Source of the DNA: Nitrincola tapanii
Lineage (GTDB): Bacteria > Pseudomonadota > Gammaproteobacteria > Pseudomonadales > Balneatricaceae
NCBI RefSeq assembly: GCF_008368715.1
Contig: NZ_SMRS01000001.1
Location: 310,001 to 374,000, forward strand
DNA: 64,000 nt
Direction of reading: 5' to 3'
In this document: one piece after another, positions 7,862-16,433 of the stretch
Position numbering within the stretch: position 1 is the stretch's first letter
Layout of the letters: each line of letters begins with the position of its first letter
Translations under genes and position numbers: made by a program
The notes under the pieces: generated by a model
Seen by the model: the letters and a program-made list of their open reading frames with translations, nothing else
What the model was told of the DNA's origin: nothing
Databases searched by the model: none

Positions 7862-9564
7862 ACAACACGGAACAGCAATTCCTAAACGACCTAGATGCGA
7901 AACTCTGGAAGGCCGCCGACAAGCTAAGATCTAACCTCGATGCGGCCAACTACAAGCATGTGGTCCTTGGGCTGATCTTCTTAAAGTATGTGTCCGATGC
8001 CTTCGAGGAGCGTCAGGAGTCTCTGTTAGAGTTGTTCCAAAACGATGACGACAACAACATCTATTATCTACCGCGTGACGACTTCGACAGTGACGAGGAC
8101 TACCAGCAGGCGCTCCGAGACGAGCTGGAAGTACTGGACTACTATCGTGAGGCCAATGTGTTCTGGGTGCCCAAAGCCGCACGCTGGAATACACTAAAAG
8201 AAAAAGCGGTATTGCCGATCGGTTCCGTGCTGTGGCAGGACGATGCTGGGCATGACGTAAAGCTGCGCTCCGTATCTTGGTTGATCGACAACGCACTGGA
8301 GGAGATCGAAAAGAGCAATCTTAAGCTCAAGGGTATCCTCAACCGCATTAGCCAGTACCAACTGGACAATGACAAGCTACTGGGCCTGATAAACACCTTT
8401 TCTGATACGTCTTTCACCAAGCCGGTCTATAACGGTGAGCGTCTTAGCCTGCACAGCAAAGATGTACTGGGCCATGTTTACGAGTACTTTCTGGGTCAGT
8501 TTGCCCTAGCGGAAGGCAAGCAGGGTGGTCAGTACTACACCCCGAAAAGCATCGTCACCCTGATCGTCGAGATGCTGGAACCCTACAGTGGTCGTGTTTA
8601 CGATCCTGCGATGGGTTCCGGTGGTTTCTTCGTCTCCAGTGGCAAATTTATTGAAGAGCATGCGAAAGAACAGCATTACGACCCCGCCGAGCAGAAGAAA
8701 CATATTTCTGTCTACGGGCAGGAATCCAATCCAACCACTTGGAAGTTGGCGGCCATGAACATGGCAATCCGGGGGATCGACTTCAATTTTGGCCGAAAGA
8801 ACGGCGACACCTTCCTTGATGATCAGCATCCAGATTTGCGCGCTGATTTTGTCATGGCCAACCCGCCATTTAATATGAAGGATTGGTGGAGTGAATCGCT
8901 AGCAGAAGATGCGCGCTGGAAGTACGGCACTCCCCCCAAGGGCAACGCCAACTTTGCGTGGATGCAGCACATGCTCCACCACCTGTCACCCACTGGTAGC
9001 ATGGCACTGCTGTTAGCCAACGGCTCGATGAGCTCCAACACCAACAATGAAGGTGAGATTCGCAAACGTCTGATCGAAGAAGACCTGATCGAATGCATGG
9101 TCGCCTTGCCTGGGCAGTTGTTCACCAATACCCAAATTCCCGCCTGTATCTGGTTCCTGACCAAAGATAAGTCGGGTAAGGACGGTAAAAAGCGTGACCG
9201 CCGTGACCAAGTGCTGTTCATCGATGCCCGTAACCTTGGCTATATGAAAGACCGTGTACTTCGAGATTTCACTGCTGATGATATTCGAAAAGTTACTGAT
9301 ACCTATCATGCTTGGCAGAAAGGTATCGGCTATGAAGATATTTCTGGCTTCTGTGCATCAGCAAGTTTTGAGCAGATTGAAAAGCATGATTTTGTACTCA
9401 CTTCAGGGCGATATGTTGGTGTAGCGGATGCTGAAGAGGATAACGAACCCTTTCCAGATAAAATGCAGCGACTAACAGCGCAATTAAAATCCCAGTTCGA
9501 AGATTCTGCTCGATTAGAAAAGGCGATTAAGCATAATCTAGTGAGGATAGGCTATGACTGGTAA
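7858..9564 (+). CDS. hsdM: Type I restriction-modification DNA methyltransferase HsdM
   Basis: Adenine-N6 methyltransferase subunit of the type I enzyme. The N-terminal HsdM helical domain (about 1-165) starts with LDAKLWKAADKLRSNLDAANYK. The SAM-binding motif DPAMGSGGF is near residue 250 and the catalytic motif NPPF near 335, with the GQYYTP motif before it. The length (568) is normal. The gene overlaps hsdS by 11 bases. Together with HsdS it methylates the target site; with HsdR it forms the restriction complex. Confidence 0.96.
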   Translation: MNNTEQQFLNDLDAKLWKAADKLRSNLDAANYKHVVLGLIFLKYVSDAFEERQESLLELFQNDDDNNIYYLPRDDFDSDEDYQQALRDELEVLDYYREANVFWVPKAARWNTLKEKAVLPIGSVLWQDDAGHDVKLRSVSWLIDNALEEIEKSNLKLKGILNRISQYQLDNDKLLGLINTFSDTSFTKPVYNGERLSLHSKDVLGHVYEYFLGQFALAEGKQGGQYYTPKSIVTLIVEMLEPYSGRVYDPAMGSGGFFVSSGKFIEEHAKEQHYDPAEQKKHISVYGQESNPTTWKLAAMNMAIRGIDFNFGRKNGDTFLDDQHPDLRADFVMANPPFNMKDWWSESLAEDARWKYGTPPKGNANFAWMQHMLHHLSPTGSMALLLANGSMSSNTNNEGEIRKRLIEEDLIECMVALPGQLFTNTQIPACIWFLTKDKSGKDGKKRDRRDQVLFIDARNLGYMKDRVLRDFTADDIRKVTDTYHAWQKGIGYEDISGFCASASFEQIEKHDFVLTSGRYVGVADAEEDNEPFPDKMQRLTAQLKSQFEDSARLEKAIKHNLVRIGYDW

Positions 9565-10885
9565 TCTTGTTCCTCTAAATGAATTTATAACCCTTCAAAG
9601 AGGACATGACCTACCTCATAAAGATAGAGTTGAAGGTAATATTCCTGTTGTTGCCTCTACTGGCATTACTGGCTATCACAATGTAGCAAAAGCAAAATCT
9701 CCAGGGGTTGTTATTGGTAGAAGTGGAAGTATAGGTGGTGGTCAATACATAACTGAAGACTTTTGGCCGTTGAATACTACTTTGTGGGTTAAAGACTTTA
9801 AAGGCCACAATGAACGATTCGTATATTATTTACTAAAGAATATTGATTTTACCTCATTCAATGTAGGTTCAGGTGTTCCCACTTTAAATAGAAATCATCT
9901 TTCATCAATATTGGTTGAAAATAAAGGCCGTAAATCTGAAGATGAGATTGCCAAAATACTTGGTGATTTTGATGACAAAATAGATCTCAACAACCAAATT
10001 AGCAAAAACCTTGAAAAAATGGCGCAGGTGATTTTCAAAAGCTGGTTTGTCGACTTCGAGCCGGTCAAGGCTAAGATCGCTGCCCGTGAACGCTGGCATG
10101 CCATACAATCGGGTAATGAGTCCGCTTCGCCCGCCTGCTATGCCGGTGAGTTAGCAGGCCAGCCTATCAATATCGACCTCGACACCTACATGAATTACGC
10201 CGCTATGCAAGCGATTTCAGGTAAGGATGCTAAGCAACTGGCCCAGATGCAGGTCGAAAAGCCAGAAGAGTATGCGGAGCTCTACGCTACCGCCGAGTTG
10301 TTCCCGTCTGCTATGCAGGATAGTGAATTGGGTGAAGTACCGAAGGGGTGGTCGTCTGTTCCCTTGTCTAGTTTATTCGAGTTGCACCGTGGTTTTGATC
10401 TACCGCAAAAGAGCCGTGAAGACGGTCTTTATGAGATCTACGCTGCAGGTGGTCTTCATGGAACACATAGTGAATACAAAATGGAGCCTCCTGGAATTAT
10501 AACAGGCAGGAGTGGCGTGATTGGGAATGTTTATCTTAGCCTCAAGAAATATTGGCCCCTGAATACAACCCTTTATGTCCGGCAATTCAGGTTATGTGGA
10601 CCTTACTATGCTTATCATTTGCTCAAAACACTAGACTTGAAAGCTTTGAATTCTGGATCAGCGGTTCCAAGCCTGAATCGGAACTTTGTCCATTCCATAG
10701 CAGTATTAAATCCAGGTGCCAGAGCACTAATAAAATTCGAAAGCGTTGCAAGCTCACTTTTTGAGCACATCGTCAATAACATTGATCAAAACGAAGACTT
10801 AAGGGTGCTTCGCGATACTCTCCTCCCCAAGCTCCTCTCCGGCGAATTGTCAGTTGCAGACATTGAAAGCGAGGTGGAAGCATGA
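9554..10885 (+). CDS. hsdS: Type I restriction specificity subunit HsdS
   Basis: 443 residues with two target-recognition domains and helical spacers. The central spacer is EDEIAKILGDFDDKIDLNN...KNLEKMAQVIFKSWFVDF; the distal spacer ends LRDTLLPKLLSGELS. The two recognition domains resemble each other: both have a GRSG(S/V)IG strand, then (F/Y)WPLNTTL(W/Y)V, then GSGVP/GSAVP with LNRN. Such similarity suggests the two half-sites are related, so the target may be close to palindromic. The start overlaps hsdM; the stop overlaps the RhuM-Fic gene as ATGA. Confidence 0.93.
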   Translation: MTGNLVPLNEFITLQRGHDLPHKDRVEGNIPVVASTGITGYHNVAKAKSPGVVIGRSGSIGGGQYITEDFWPLNTTLWVKDFKGHNERFVYYLLKNIDFTSFNVGSGVPTLNRNHLSSILVENKGRKSEDEIAKILGDFDDKIDLNNQISKNLEKMAQVIFKSWFVDFEPVKAKIAARERWHAIQSGNESASPACYAGELAGQPINIDLDTYMNYAAMQAISGKDAKQLAQMQVEKPEEYAELYATAELFPSAMQDSELGEVPKGWSSVPLSSLFELHRGFDLPQKSREDGLYEIYAAGGLHGTHSEYKMEPPGIITGRSGVIGNVYLSLKKYWPLNTTLYVRQFRLCGPYYAYHLLKTLDLKALNSGSAVPSLNRNFVHSIAVLNPGARALIKFESVASSLFEHIVNNIDQNEDLRVLRDTLLPKLLSGELSVADIESEVEA

Positions 10886-11910
10886 CCACACAACAAGTCC
10901 AGATTTTTACCAGCGCGGATGGTCAAGCCGAATTACAGGTTGCGTTGGATCAGGAAACCGTTTGGCTCAGTCAGGCACAGATGGGTGAGCTATTTAGCAC
11001 CACACCCGAAAATATCCTGATGCACCTTAAAAATATCTTCAGCGATAAGGAGTTAGTCGAAGAGGCAACTACTAAGGAATTCTTAGTAGTTCGCCAAGAG
11101 GGTAAGCGACAGGTCAAACGCCAGATTAGGCACTACAACCTCGATGCTATTATCTCGGTCGGCTATCGCGTCAGTTCCAAACGCGCCACACAGTTTCGCC
11201 AATGGGCAACGGGTGTACTCAAGCAACATCTGGTGCAGGGCTACACGCTAAATCAAAAGCGTCTCGCTGAACGAGGCATCGAGTTTGAGCAGGCTGTAAG
11301 CTTGTTAAGTCGCACCTTGAGCAATCAGCAACTGGTATCGCCGCAAGGTGAAGCGGTGGCCGCTGTGATCAGTGACTATGCTCGTTCTTGGAGCTTGTTG
11401 CAGGGTTATGACGAACAACAATTGTCCGAAGTGAACATCAAGCAGCTGGATATGCGGTCACTGAATCTGGATGCAGCGTTGGCGGCCATCACGGAATTGA
11501 AGCAAACCCTAATCGCAAAGGGCGAGGCAACCGCGCTGTTTGGTCAATTACGTGGCGATGGTCTTACATCGGCACTGGCTACCATAGAGCAAGGCTTCGG
11601 TGATGAGTTGTTCTATCCGAACGTTGCCAGCCGCGCCGCACACCTGCTGTATTTTGTGATCAAGAACCACCCATTGGCCGATGGCAATAAGCGTAGCGGT
11701 TCCTTTCTGTTTTTGTGGTACTTGCGCCTGAATCAACACCTGTTGGCCAAGCCCGTCGAGCAGCTGATCAACGACAATACACTGGTGGCTTTGGCGTTGC
11801 TGGTAGCGGAAAGCCTACCGGATCAGAAAGAACTGATGATCCGCCTGATCGAACACTTTATATTGCTCAAGGCCGATACACCCGAACAGGATCAGTGTAG
11901 GTTAGGTTAG
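10882..11910 (+). CDS. RhuM-type protein with C-terminal Fic/Doc domain
   Basis: Residues 1-140 are a RhuM/virulence domain (WLSQAQMGELFSTTPENILMH, RHYNLDAIISVGYRV, FRQWATGVLKQHLVQGY). The C-terminal third is Fic/Doc-like with HPLADGNKRSG from residue 263; the canonical Phe after HP is Leu, but His, Asn and Arg of the loop are kept. RhuM and RhuM-Fic proteins are often inserted in type I restriction operons, as here between hsdS and abiF, but their role there is not settled. The gene is translationally coupled to hsdS. An AMP-transferring toxin activity is possible. Confidence 0.85.
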   Translation: MTTQQVQIFTSADGQAELQVALDQETVWLSQAQMGELFSTTPENILMHLKNIFSDKELVEEATTKEFLVVRQEGKRQVKRQIRHYNLDAIISVGYRVSSKRATQFRQWATGVLKQHLVQGYTLNQKRLAERGIEFEQAVSLLSRTLSNQQLVSPQGEAVAAVISDYARSWSLLQGYDEQQLSEVNIKQLDMRSLNLDAALAAITELKQTLIAKGEATALFGQLRGDGLTSALATIEQGFGDELFYPNVASRAAHLLYFVIKNHPLADGNKRSGSFLFLWYLRLNQHLLAKPVEQLINDNTLVALALLVAESLPDQKELMIRLIEHFILLKADTPEQDQCRLG

Positions 11911-11915
11911 CACTT

Positions 11916-12896
11916 ATGAAAGTTGAGCTTGAAAATCCATCCAAGCCCTGGAAGTCTCTTGATGACCAGCTTGCTTTGTTGAAGCAGCGAGGAATGCTTA
12001 CTGACAATCAGGAAGCCGCCAAAAGCTATCTTGAACGCCTCGGCTACTATCGTCTTAGTGGGTATTGGTATCCCTTTAGAGTATTGGATCCGGTGCAAGC
12101 TCCGGGTAGTAAGACGCCACGACGTTTAGATTGTTTTATGGCAGGGAGCCATTTTGCGGATGTGGTGCAGCTTTACGTATTTGATAAGAAGCTGCGGCTG
12201 TTGGCTCTGGATGCACTGGAGCGTATTGAGATGGCCGTGCGTGTGGATATTGCTCACAAACTGGGGCGAAATGACCCCTACGCACATGAGAACCCTAAGT
12301 GCTTACATGGCCATTTCAGTAAGCAGGTTAAAAAGAGTGGTCTTGCCAAAGGCAAAACAGAACATCAGCTTTGGCTTGAGAAGTATCGCAGCCATCTTTG
12401 GCGTTCACGCCGTGAACCCTTTGTTGAGCATTACCTGAATAATTATGGCAGGCTGCCAATTTGGGTGGCTGTAGAGGTCTGGGATTTTGGCATGATGTCC
12501 AAACTCTATGCTGGGATGAAGATTGCTGATCGAGACTCAATTGCTCTGAAATATGGGGCGCCAAGTGGCGATACTTTTGCGTCTTGGCTTCGTAGCCTGA
12601 ACTTTATTCGAAACGTATCAGCACACCATAGTCGTCTTTGGAATATTAACGTGTTGGAGCGTGCATCGATTCCAACCGATGCGGCCTATTGGCAGTATAT
12701 GAACAACGCGCGCCCTTTTTATTATTTCTGCCTGATGCAGCTCATGTTAAAGGTGATTTGCCCCAATACGCGCTGGTATAAGCGTTTAGCAGCGGTGATC
12801 GCTGAATTTCCGGAATCACCCTCTAGGGCAGTGAGAATTGAAGACTTTGGCGTTGTTGAAGGGTGGCAATCTTGGAATTTATGGGCCCAGAAATGA
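11916..12896 (+). CDS. AbiD/AbiF-family abortive infection protein (Abi_2)
   Basis: 326 residues matching the Abi_2 family: KPWKSLDDQLALLKQRGM near the start, then YLERLGYYRLSGYWYPFR and ALERIEMAVRVDIAHKLG. Near residue 232 is RNVSAHHSR, an R-N-x3-H motif of HEPN ribonucleases, so it is probably an RNase toxin. Members of this family work with a small structured RNA as antitoxin, and they have been proposed as relatives of Cas13. The start is 6 bases after the RhuM-Fic gene. A 133-bp spacer with strong hairpins follows, the only non-coding room nearby for such an RNA. Confidence 0.88.
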   Translation: MKVELENPSKPWKSLDDQLALLKQRGMLTDNQEAAKSYLERLGYYRLSGYWYPFRVLDPVQAPGSKTPRRLDCFMAGSHFADVVQLYVFDKKLRLLALDALERIEMAVRVDIAHKLGRNDPYAHENPKCLHGHFSKQVKKSGLAKGKTEHQLWLEKYRSHLWRSRREPFVEHYLNNYGRLPIWVAVEVWDFGMMSKLYAGMKIADRDSIALKYGAPSGDTFASWLRSLNFIRNVSAHHSRLWNINVLERASIPTDAAYWQYMNNARPFYYFCLMQLMLKVICPNTRWYKRLAAVIAEFPESPSRAVRIEDFGVVEGWQSWNLWAQK

Positions 12897-12898
12897 GA

Positions 12899-13000
12899 GC
12901 CGGCGCGTACACAGTAAGACTGTGAAGAGGCGCCGGGCGTATTGAGAACAAGTATAAGCTGCTGACCTAAGTAGTCAAATAATTTTTCAGCCCCCTGTGC
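12899..13000 (+). ncRNA. Candidate structured RNA downstream of abiF
   Basis: CCGGCGC (12900-12906) pairs with GCGCCGG (12930-12936), enclosing an inner hairpin CACAGT-AAG-ACTGTG (12910-12924). The gap between abiF and hsdR continues with a second, weaker fold (GCTGCTGACC to TTTTTCAGC). The position next to abiF fits the RNA partner reported for AbiF-type proteins. It could instead be an intra-operon processing or attenuation hairpin before hsdR. I could not compare it with the abiF RNA family. The 3' limit is a guess. Confidence 0.35.
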
Positions 13001-13029
13001 CTAAGCGCAGATTGTTAAGGGATTGACCG

Positions 13030-16000
13030 ATGACTGAAGATCAACTGGAACAACACTGTCTGGCCTGGTTTGCTGAGGTAGGCTGGGAGCTGGCTCACGG
13101 GCCTGATCTGGCACCAGACGGGGTTACCCCGGAACGGACAGACTACCGAGAGGTGTTGTTGCAGGCTGATCTGGATGCGGCCATTCGGCGCATCAATCCT
13201 CACTTGCCTGAAAGCGCCGTAGAGCAAGTGGTTGCGATCGTCCGCAAGCCTGACAGTCTGGATACGGTGGTGAATAACCGCGCCTTCCACCGCCTGTTGC
13301 TGGAAGGGGTGCCGGTTGAGTACAAGCATGACGACCAGGTAATCCATGATCGTGCCTTCCTCATCGACTTTGACACCCTGGCGTTCAACCGTTTTCGGGC
13401 CATCAATCAATTCACTCTGCAAGGCAGCAAGCAGCTGCGCCGTCCCGATATTATCTGCTTTATTAATGGTCTGCCTCTGGCAGTTTTGGAACTGAAAAGC
13501 CCCAATGCCGAAAACGTTGATATCTGGGATGCCTTTAATCAGATTCAAACCTACAAAGATGAAGTGCCGGATCTGTTTGCCTACAACGAAGCACTAGTGA
13601 TCAGTGATGGCTTTAATGCCCGTGTGGGTTCGCTGACCGCCAATCAAGAACGCTTCATGCCTTGGCGTACCATTAAACATGAAGATGATCGGCCATTGCT
13701 GGATTGGCAGCTGGAAACCCTGGTGCGTGGCTTTTTTGACCCAGAACTCTTTCTGGATTACATCCGTTTCTTCGTCATCTTCGAGACGGATGCTGAACGG
13801 CTGATCAAGAAGATTGCCGGATATCACCAGTTCCATGCGGTGCGTGAGGCGGTCAATGCCACAGTCATTGCTGCTCAAGCGCCTGAGCAGGAAGGTGTGG
13901 GTGAAAGACGCGCCACCTATGGCAGCGAAGTGGTACCTGGCAGCAAGAAAGCCGGTGTGGTCTGGCACACGCAAGGATCAGGCAAAAGCATCTCTATGTG
14001 CTGTTATGCCGGTAAATTGCTCCAGCAGCCGGAAATGAACAACCCGACGCTGATCATAGTGACTGACCGTAACGACCTGGATGGCCAGCTGTTTGCCACC
14101 TTCAGCGCGGCCAAAGAGTTACTGAAACAGGAACCTGTGCAGGCGGATGACCGCGATACCTTGCGACAACTGCTGGCCGAACGTGACTCAGGTGGGATCA
14201 TCTTCACCACGGTGCAGAAGTTTGCACTGCTGGAAGAGGAGCAGGGGCACCCGATTCTGAATGATCGCCACAATATAGTGGTGATTTCGGATGAAGCCCA
14301 CCGCAGCCAATACGGGCTTAAGGCAACGCTCAAGCAAGACGGCACCTACAAATTCGGCTATGCCAAACATATGCGTGATGCGGTACCTAATGCAGCGTTT
14401 ATTGGTTTTACGGGCACGCCTATCGCCACTGAGGATAAAGACACTCGCGCTGTATTCGGCGACTACGTGTCGATCTACGACATTCAGGACGCCGTCAATG
14501 ATGGCGCTACGGTGCCGATCTACTATGAGTCTCGACTGGCCAAACTCGATATCAATCGTGAAATGATTGATGAACTCTCCGATCAGGTGGAAGAGGTGGT
14601 TGAGGATGAAGAAGATGTCGGCCAGCGTGAACGCACCAAGGGCGAATGGAGCCGACTGGAAAAGCTGGTGGGTGCCGATCCGCGCCTGCAGGAAGTTGCC
14701 GCCGATCTGATCAAACACTTTGAAACCCGCTCAGCAACTACGGATGGTAAGGCGATGATCGTCGCTATGAGCCGTGATATCTGCGCCCATCTATACAATG
14801 CCATCGTGGCCATTCGCCCTGAGTGGCACGACCCAGACCCTGAAAAAGGCGCGATCAAAATCGTGATGACAGGCTCTGCATCCGACAAGCCACTGTTACA
14901 GCCGCACATCTACAATAAACAGACCAAGAAGCGATTGGAAAAACGCTTCAAGGATCTGAATGACCCACTGAAACTGGTGATTGTGCGCGACATGTGGCTG
15001 ACCGGGTTCGACGCTCCCTGCTGTCACACCATGTATATCGACAAACCCATGAAGGGCCACAACCTGATGCAGGCCATCGCTCGTGTGAACCGCGTGTTCA
15101 AGAATAAACCGGGTGGCCTGGTGGTGGACTATATCGGTATCGCCAACGAGCTGAAACAGGCACTGAAAACCTACACCGATGCCAAGGGGAAGGGAGAGCC
15201 CACCCACAGTGCAGAGGAAGCCTTCGCGGTGATGCTGGAAAAACTGGATATCATCCACGGCATGTTTGCACCCAGCCCGAAAAGTGCAGGGTTTGATTAC
15301 AGCGACTTTGAAAAAGACCCTAATCGAGTCCTCATTCCCGCCGCCAACCATGTGCTGGGCCTTGATGATGGCAAAAAGCGTTTTCTGGATAATGTGTTGG
15401 CCCTGAGCAAAGCCTACTCACTGTGCAGCACGCTGGATGAAGCGCGTGAGTACCACAAAGAGATCGCCTTTCTCTCTGCTGTCAAAGCCGCCATCAGTAA
15501 GCACACCAGCGTCGACAAGAAACTAACGCAGGAAGAAAAAAACACCGCCCTGAAACAGATACTGGACAATGCCATCGTGGCCGGTGGCGTGGATGATGTG
15601 TTTGATCTGTGCGGTTTGAATAAACCCAACATCGGCCTGTTGTCGGAGGAGTTTTTGGAGGATGTGCGGCGTATGCCCTACAAGAACTTTGCGGTGGAGT
15701 TGCTAGAAAAGCTGATCAAGGACAACATCAAAGCCAAAACCCGCAACAACGTGGTGCAGGAAAAGAAATACGCCGACCGCCTGGAAGACACCCTGCGCCG
15801 ATACAATAATCGCGGCATTGAAACGGCACAGGTGATCGAAGAGCTGATCGCCATGGCAAAAGAGTTTCAGGCCGAACTCGCCCGCGATGAAGCCCTTGGC
15901 CTGAACCCGGATGAAGTGGCCTTTTACGACGCACTGGCCAATAACGAAAGTGCCGTGCGAGAACTGGGTGATGAGATCCTGAAAACCATCGCCATCGAGC

Positions 16001-16185
16001 TGACGCAAAAACTCAGAGCCTCCACAACCGTGGACTGGCAGGTACGTGAAAGTGTACGAGCCAGACTGCGAATATTAGTCAGGCGCACCCTACAGCGGTT
16101 TAAATATCCGCCGGATGAGGCACCTATTGCTGTTGAACTGATTCTGAAGCAGGCAGAGGTGCTTTCCAACGCGTGGACGATGTGA
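13030..16185 (+). CDS. hsdR: Type I restriction endonuclease/translocase HsdR
   Basis: 1051 residues. The N-terminal nuclease domain holds the type I catalytic motif in GLPLAVLELKSP (about 150-160, with the upstream Asp in RRPDIICF). The motor follows: Walker A TQGSGKS near 312, DEAHRSQYG near 420, FTGTP near 458 and ARVNRVF near 686. It hydrolyses ATP to pull DNA and cuts unmodified DNA. A C-terminal helical domain (about 800-1051) docks to HsdM/HsdS. The length is normal. The start has a ribosome site (AAGGGATTG), and the stop is followed by 200 bp without genes before the cassette array. Confidence 0.95.
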   Translation: MTEDQLEQHCLAWFAEVGWELAHGPDLAPDGVTPERTDYREVLLQADLDAAIRRINPHLPESAVEQVVAIVRKPDSLDTVVNNRAFHRLLLEGVPVEYKHDDQVIHDRAFLIDFDTLAFNRFRAINQFTLQGSKQLRRPDIICFINGLPLAVLELKSPNAENVDIWDAFNQIQTYKDEVPDLFAYNEALVISDGFNARVGSLTANQERFMPWRTIKHEDDRPLLDWQLETLVRGFFDPELFLDYIRFFVIFETDAERLIKKIAGYHQFHAVREAVNATVIAAQAPEQEGVGERRATYGSEVVPGSKKAGVVWHTQGSGKSISMCCYAGKLLQQPEMNNPTLIIVTDRNDLDGQLFATFSAAKELLKQEPVQADDRDTLRQLLAERDSGGIIFTTVQKFALLEEEQGHPILNDRHNIVVISDEAHRSQYGLKATLKQDGTYKFGYAKHMRDAVPNAAFIGFTGTPIATEDKDTRAVFGDYVSIYDIQDAVNDGATVPIYYESRLAKLDINREMIDELSDQVEEVVEDEEDVGQRERTKGEWSRLEKLVGADPRLQEVAADLIKHFETRSATTDGKAMIVAMSRDICAHLYNAIVAIRPEWHDPDPEKGAIKIVMTGSASDKPLLQPHIYNKQTKKRLEKRFKDLNDPLKLVIVRDMWLTGFDAPCCHTMYIDKPMKGHNLMQAIARVNRVFKNKPGGLVVDYIGIANELKQALKTYTDAKGKGEPTHSAEEAFAVMLEKLDIIHGMFAPSPKSAGFDYSDFEKDPNRVLIPAANHVLGLDDGKKRFLDNVLALSKAYSLCSTLDEAREYHKEIAFLSAVKAAISKHTSVDKKLTQEEKNTALKQILDNAIVAGGVDDVFDLCGLNKPNIGLLSEEFLEDVRRMPYKNFAVELLEKLIKDNIKAKTRNNVVQEKKYADRLEDTLRRYNNRGIETAQVIEELIAMAKEFQAELARDEALGLNPDEVAFYDALANNESAVRELGDEILKTIAIELTQKLRASTTVDWQVRESVRARLRILVRRTLQRFKYPPDEAPIAVELILKQAEVLSNAWTM

Positions 16186-16357
16186 GGGCACGAGTAGTGG
16201 TGTGCCTCCGCTGTGTTCGTGGGGGGGGTACCCGATTGAAACATGGCTTGGGGATGCGGTTACCTGTTTATGTTTCTAGTGATATAAAAATGTCATTTAG
16301 AACAAATAGTTGTGGGCGAAAGTGTGGAGTTAAAGGGTATACCCGTTAATAATTATT

Positions 16358-16376
16358 ATGAGGTCGAAGACCTCAT
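16358..16376. promoter_or_regulatory. Hairpin/palindrome in the gap before the cassette array
   Basis: ATGAGGTC-GAA-GACCTCAT is a perfect 8-bp stem with a 3-nt loop in the 247-bp gap between hsdR and the ATPase gene. It lies just before the first cassette boundary (16386). There is no T-tract after it, so it is more likely an operator or a relic of the recombination site. The rest of the gap shows nothing else I can name. Confidence 0.3.
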
Positions 16377-16433
16377 TAACAGACTGTTACATGCCAGTGG
16401 GAGTTGAAGGCATTGAATATTAAAGGATGCATG

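Noticed and set aside
13015-15351. Several 110-177 codon minus-strand frames inside hsdR
   Set aside because: Shadows of the hsdR reading frame.
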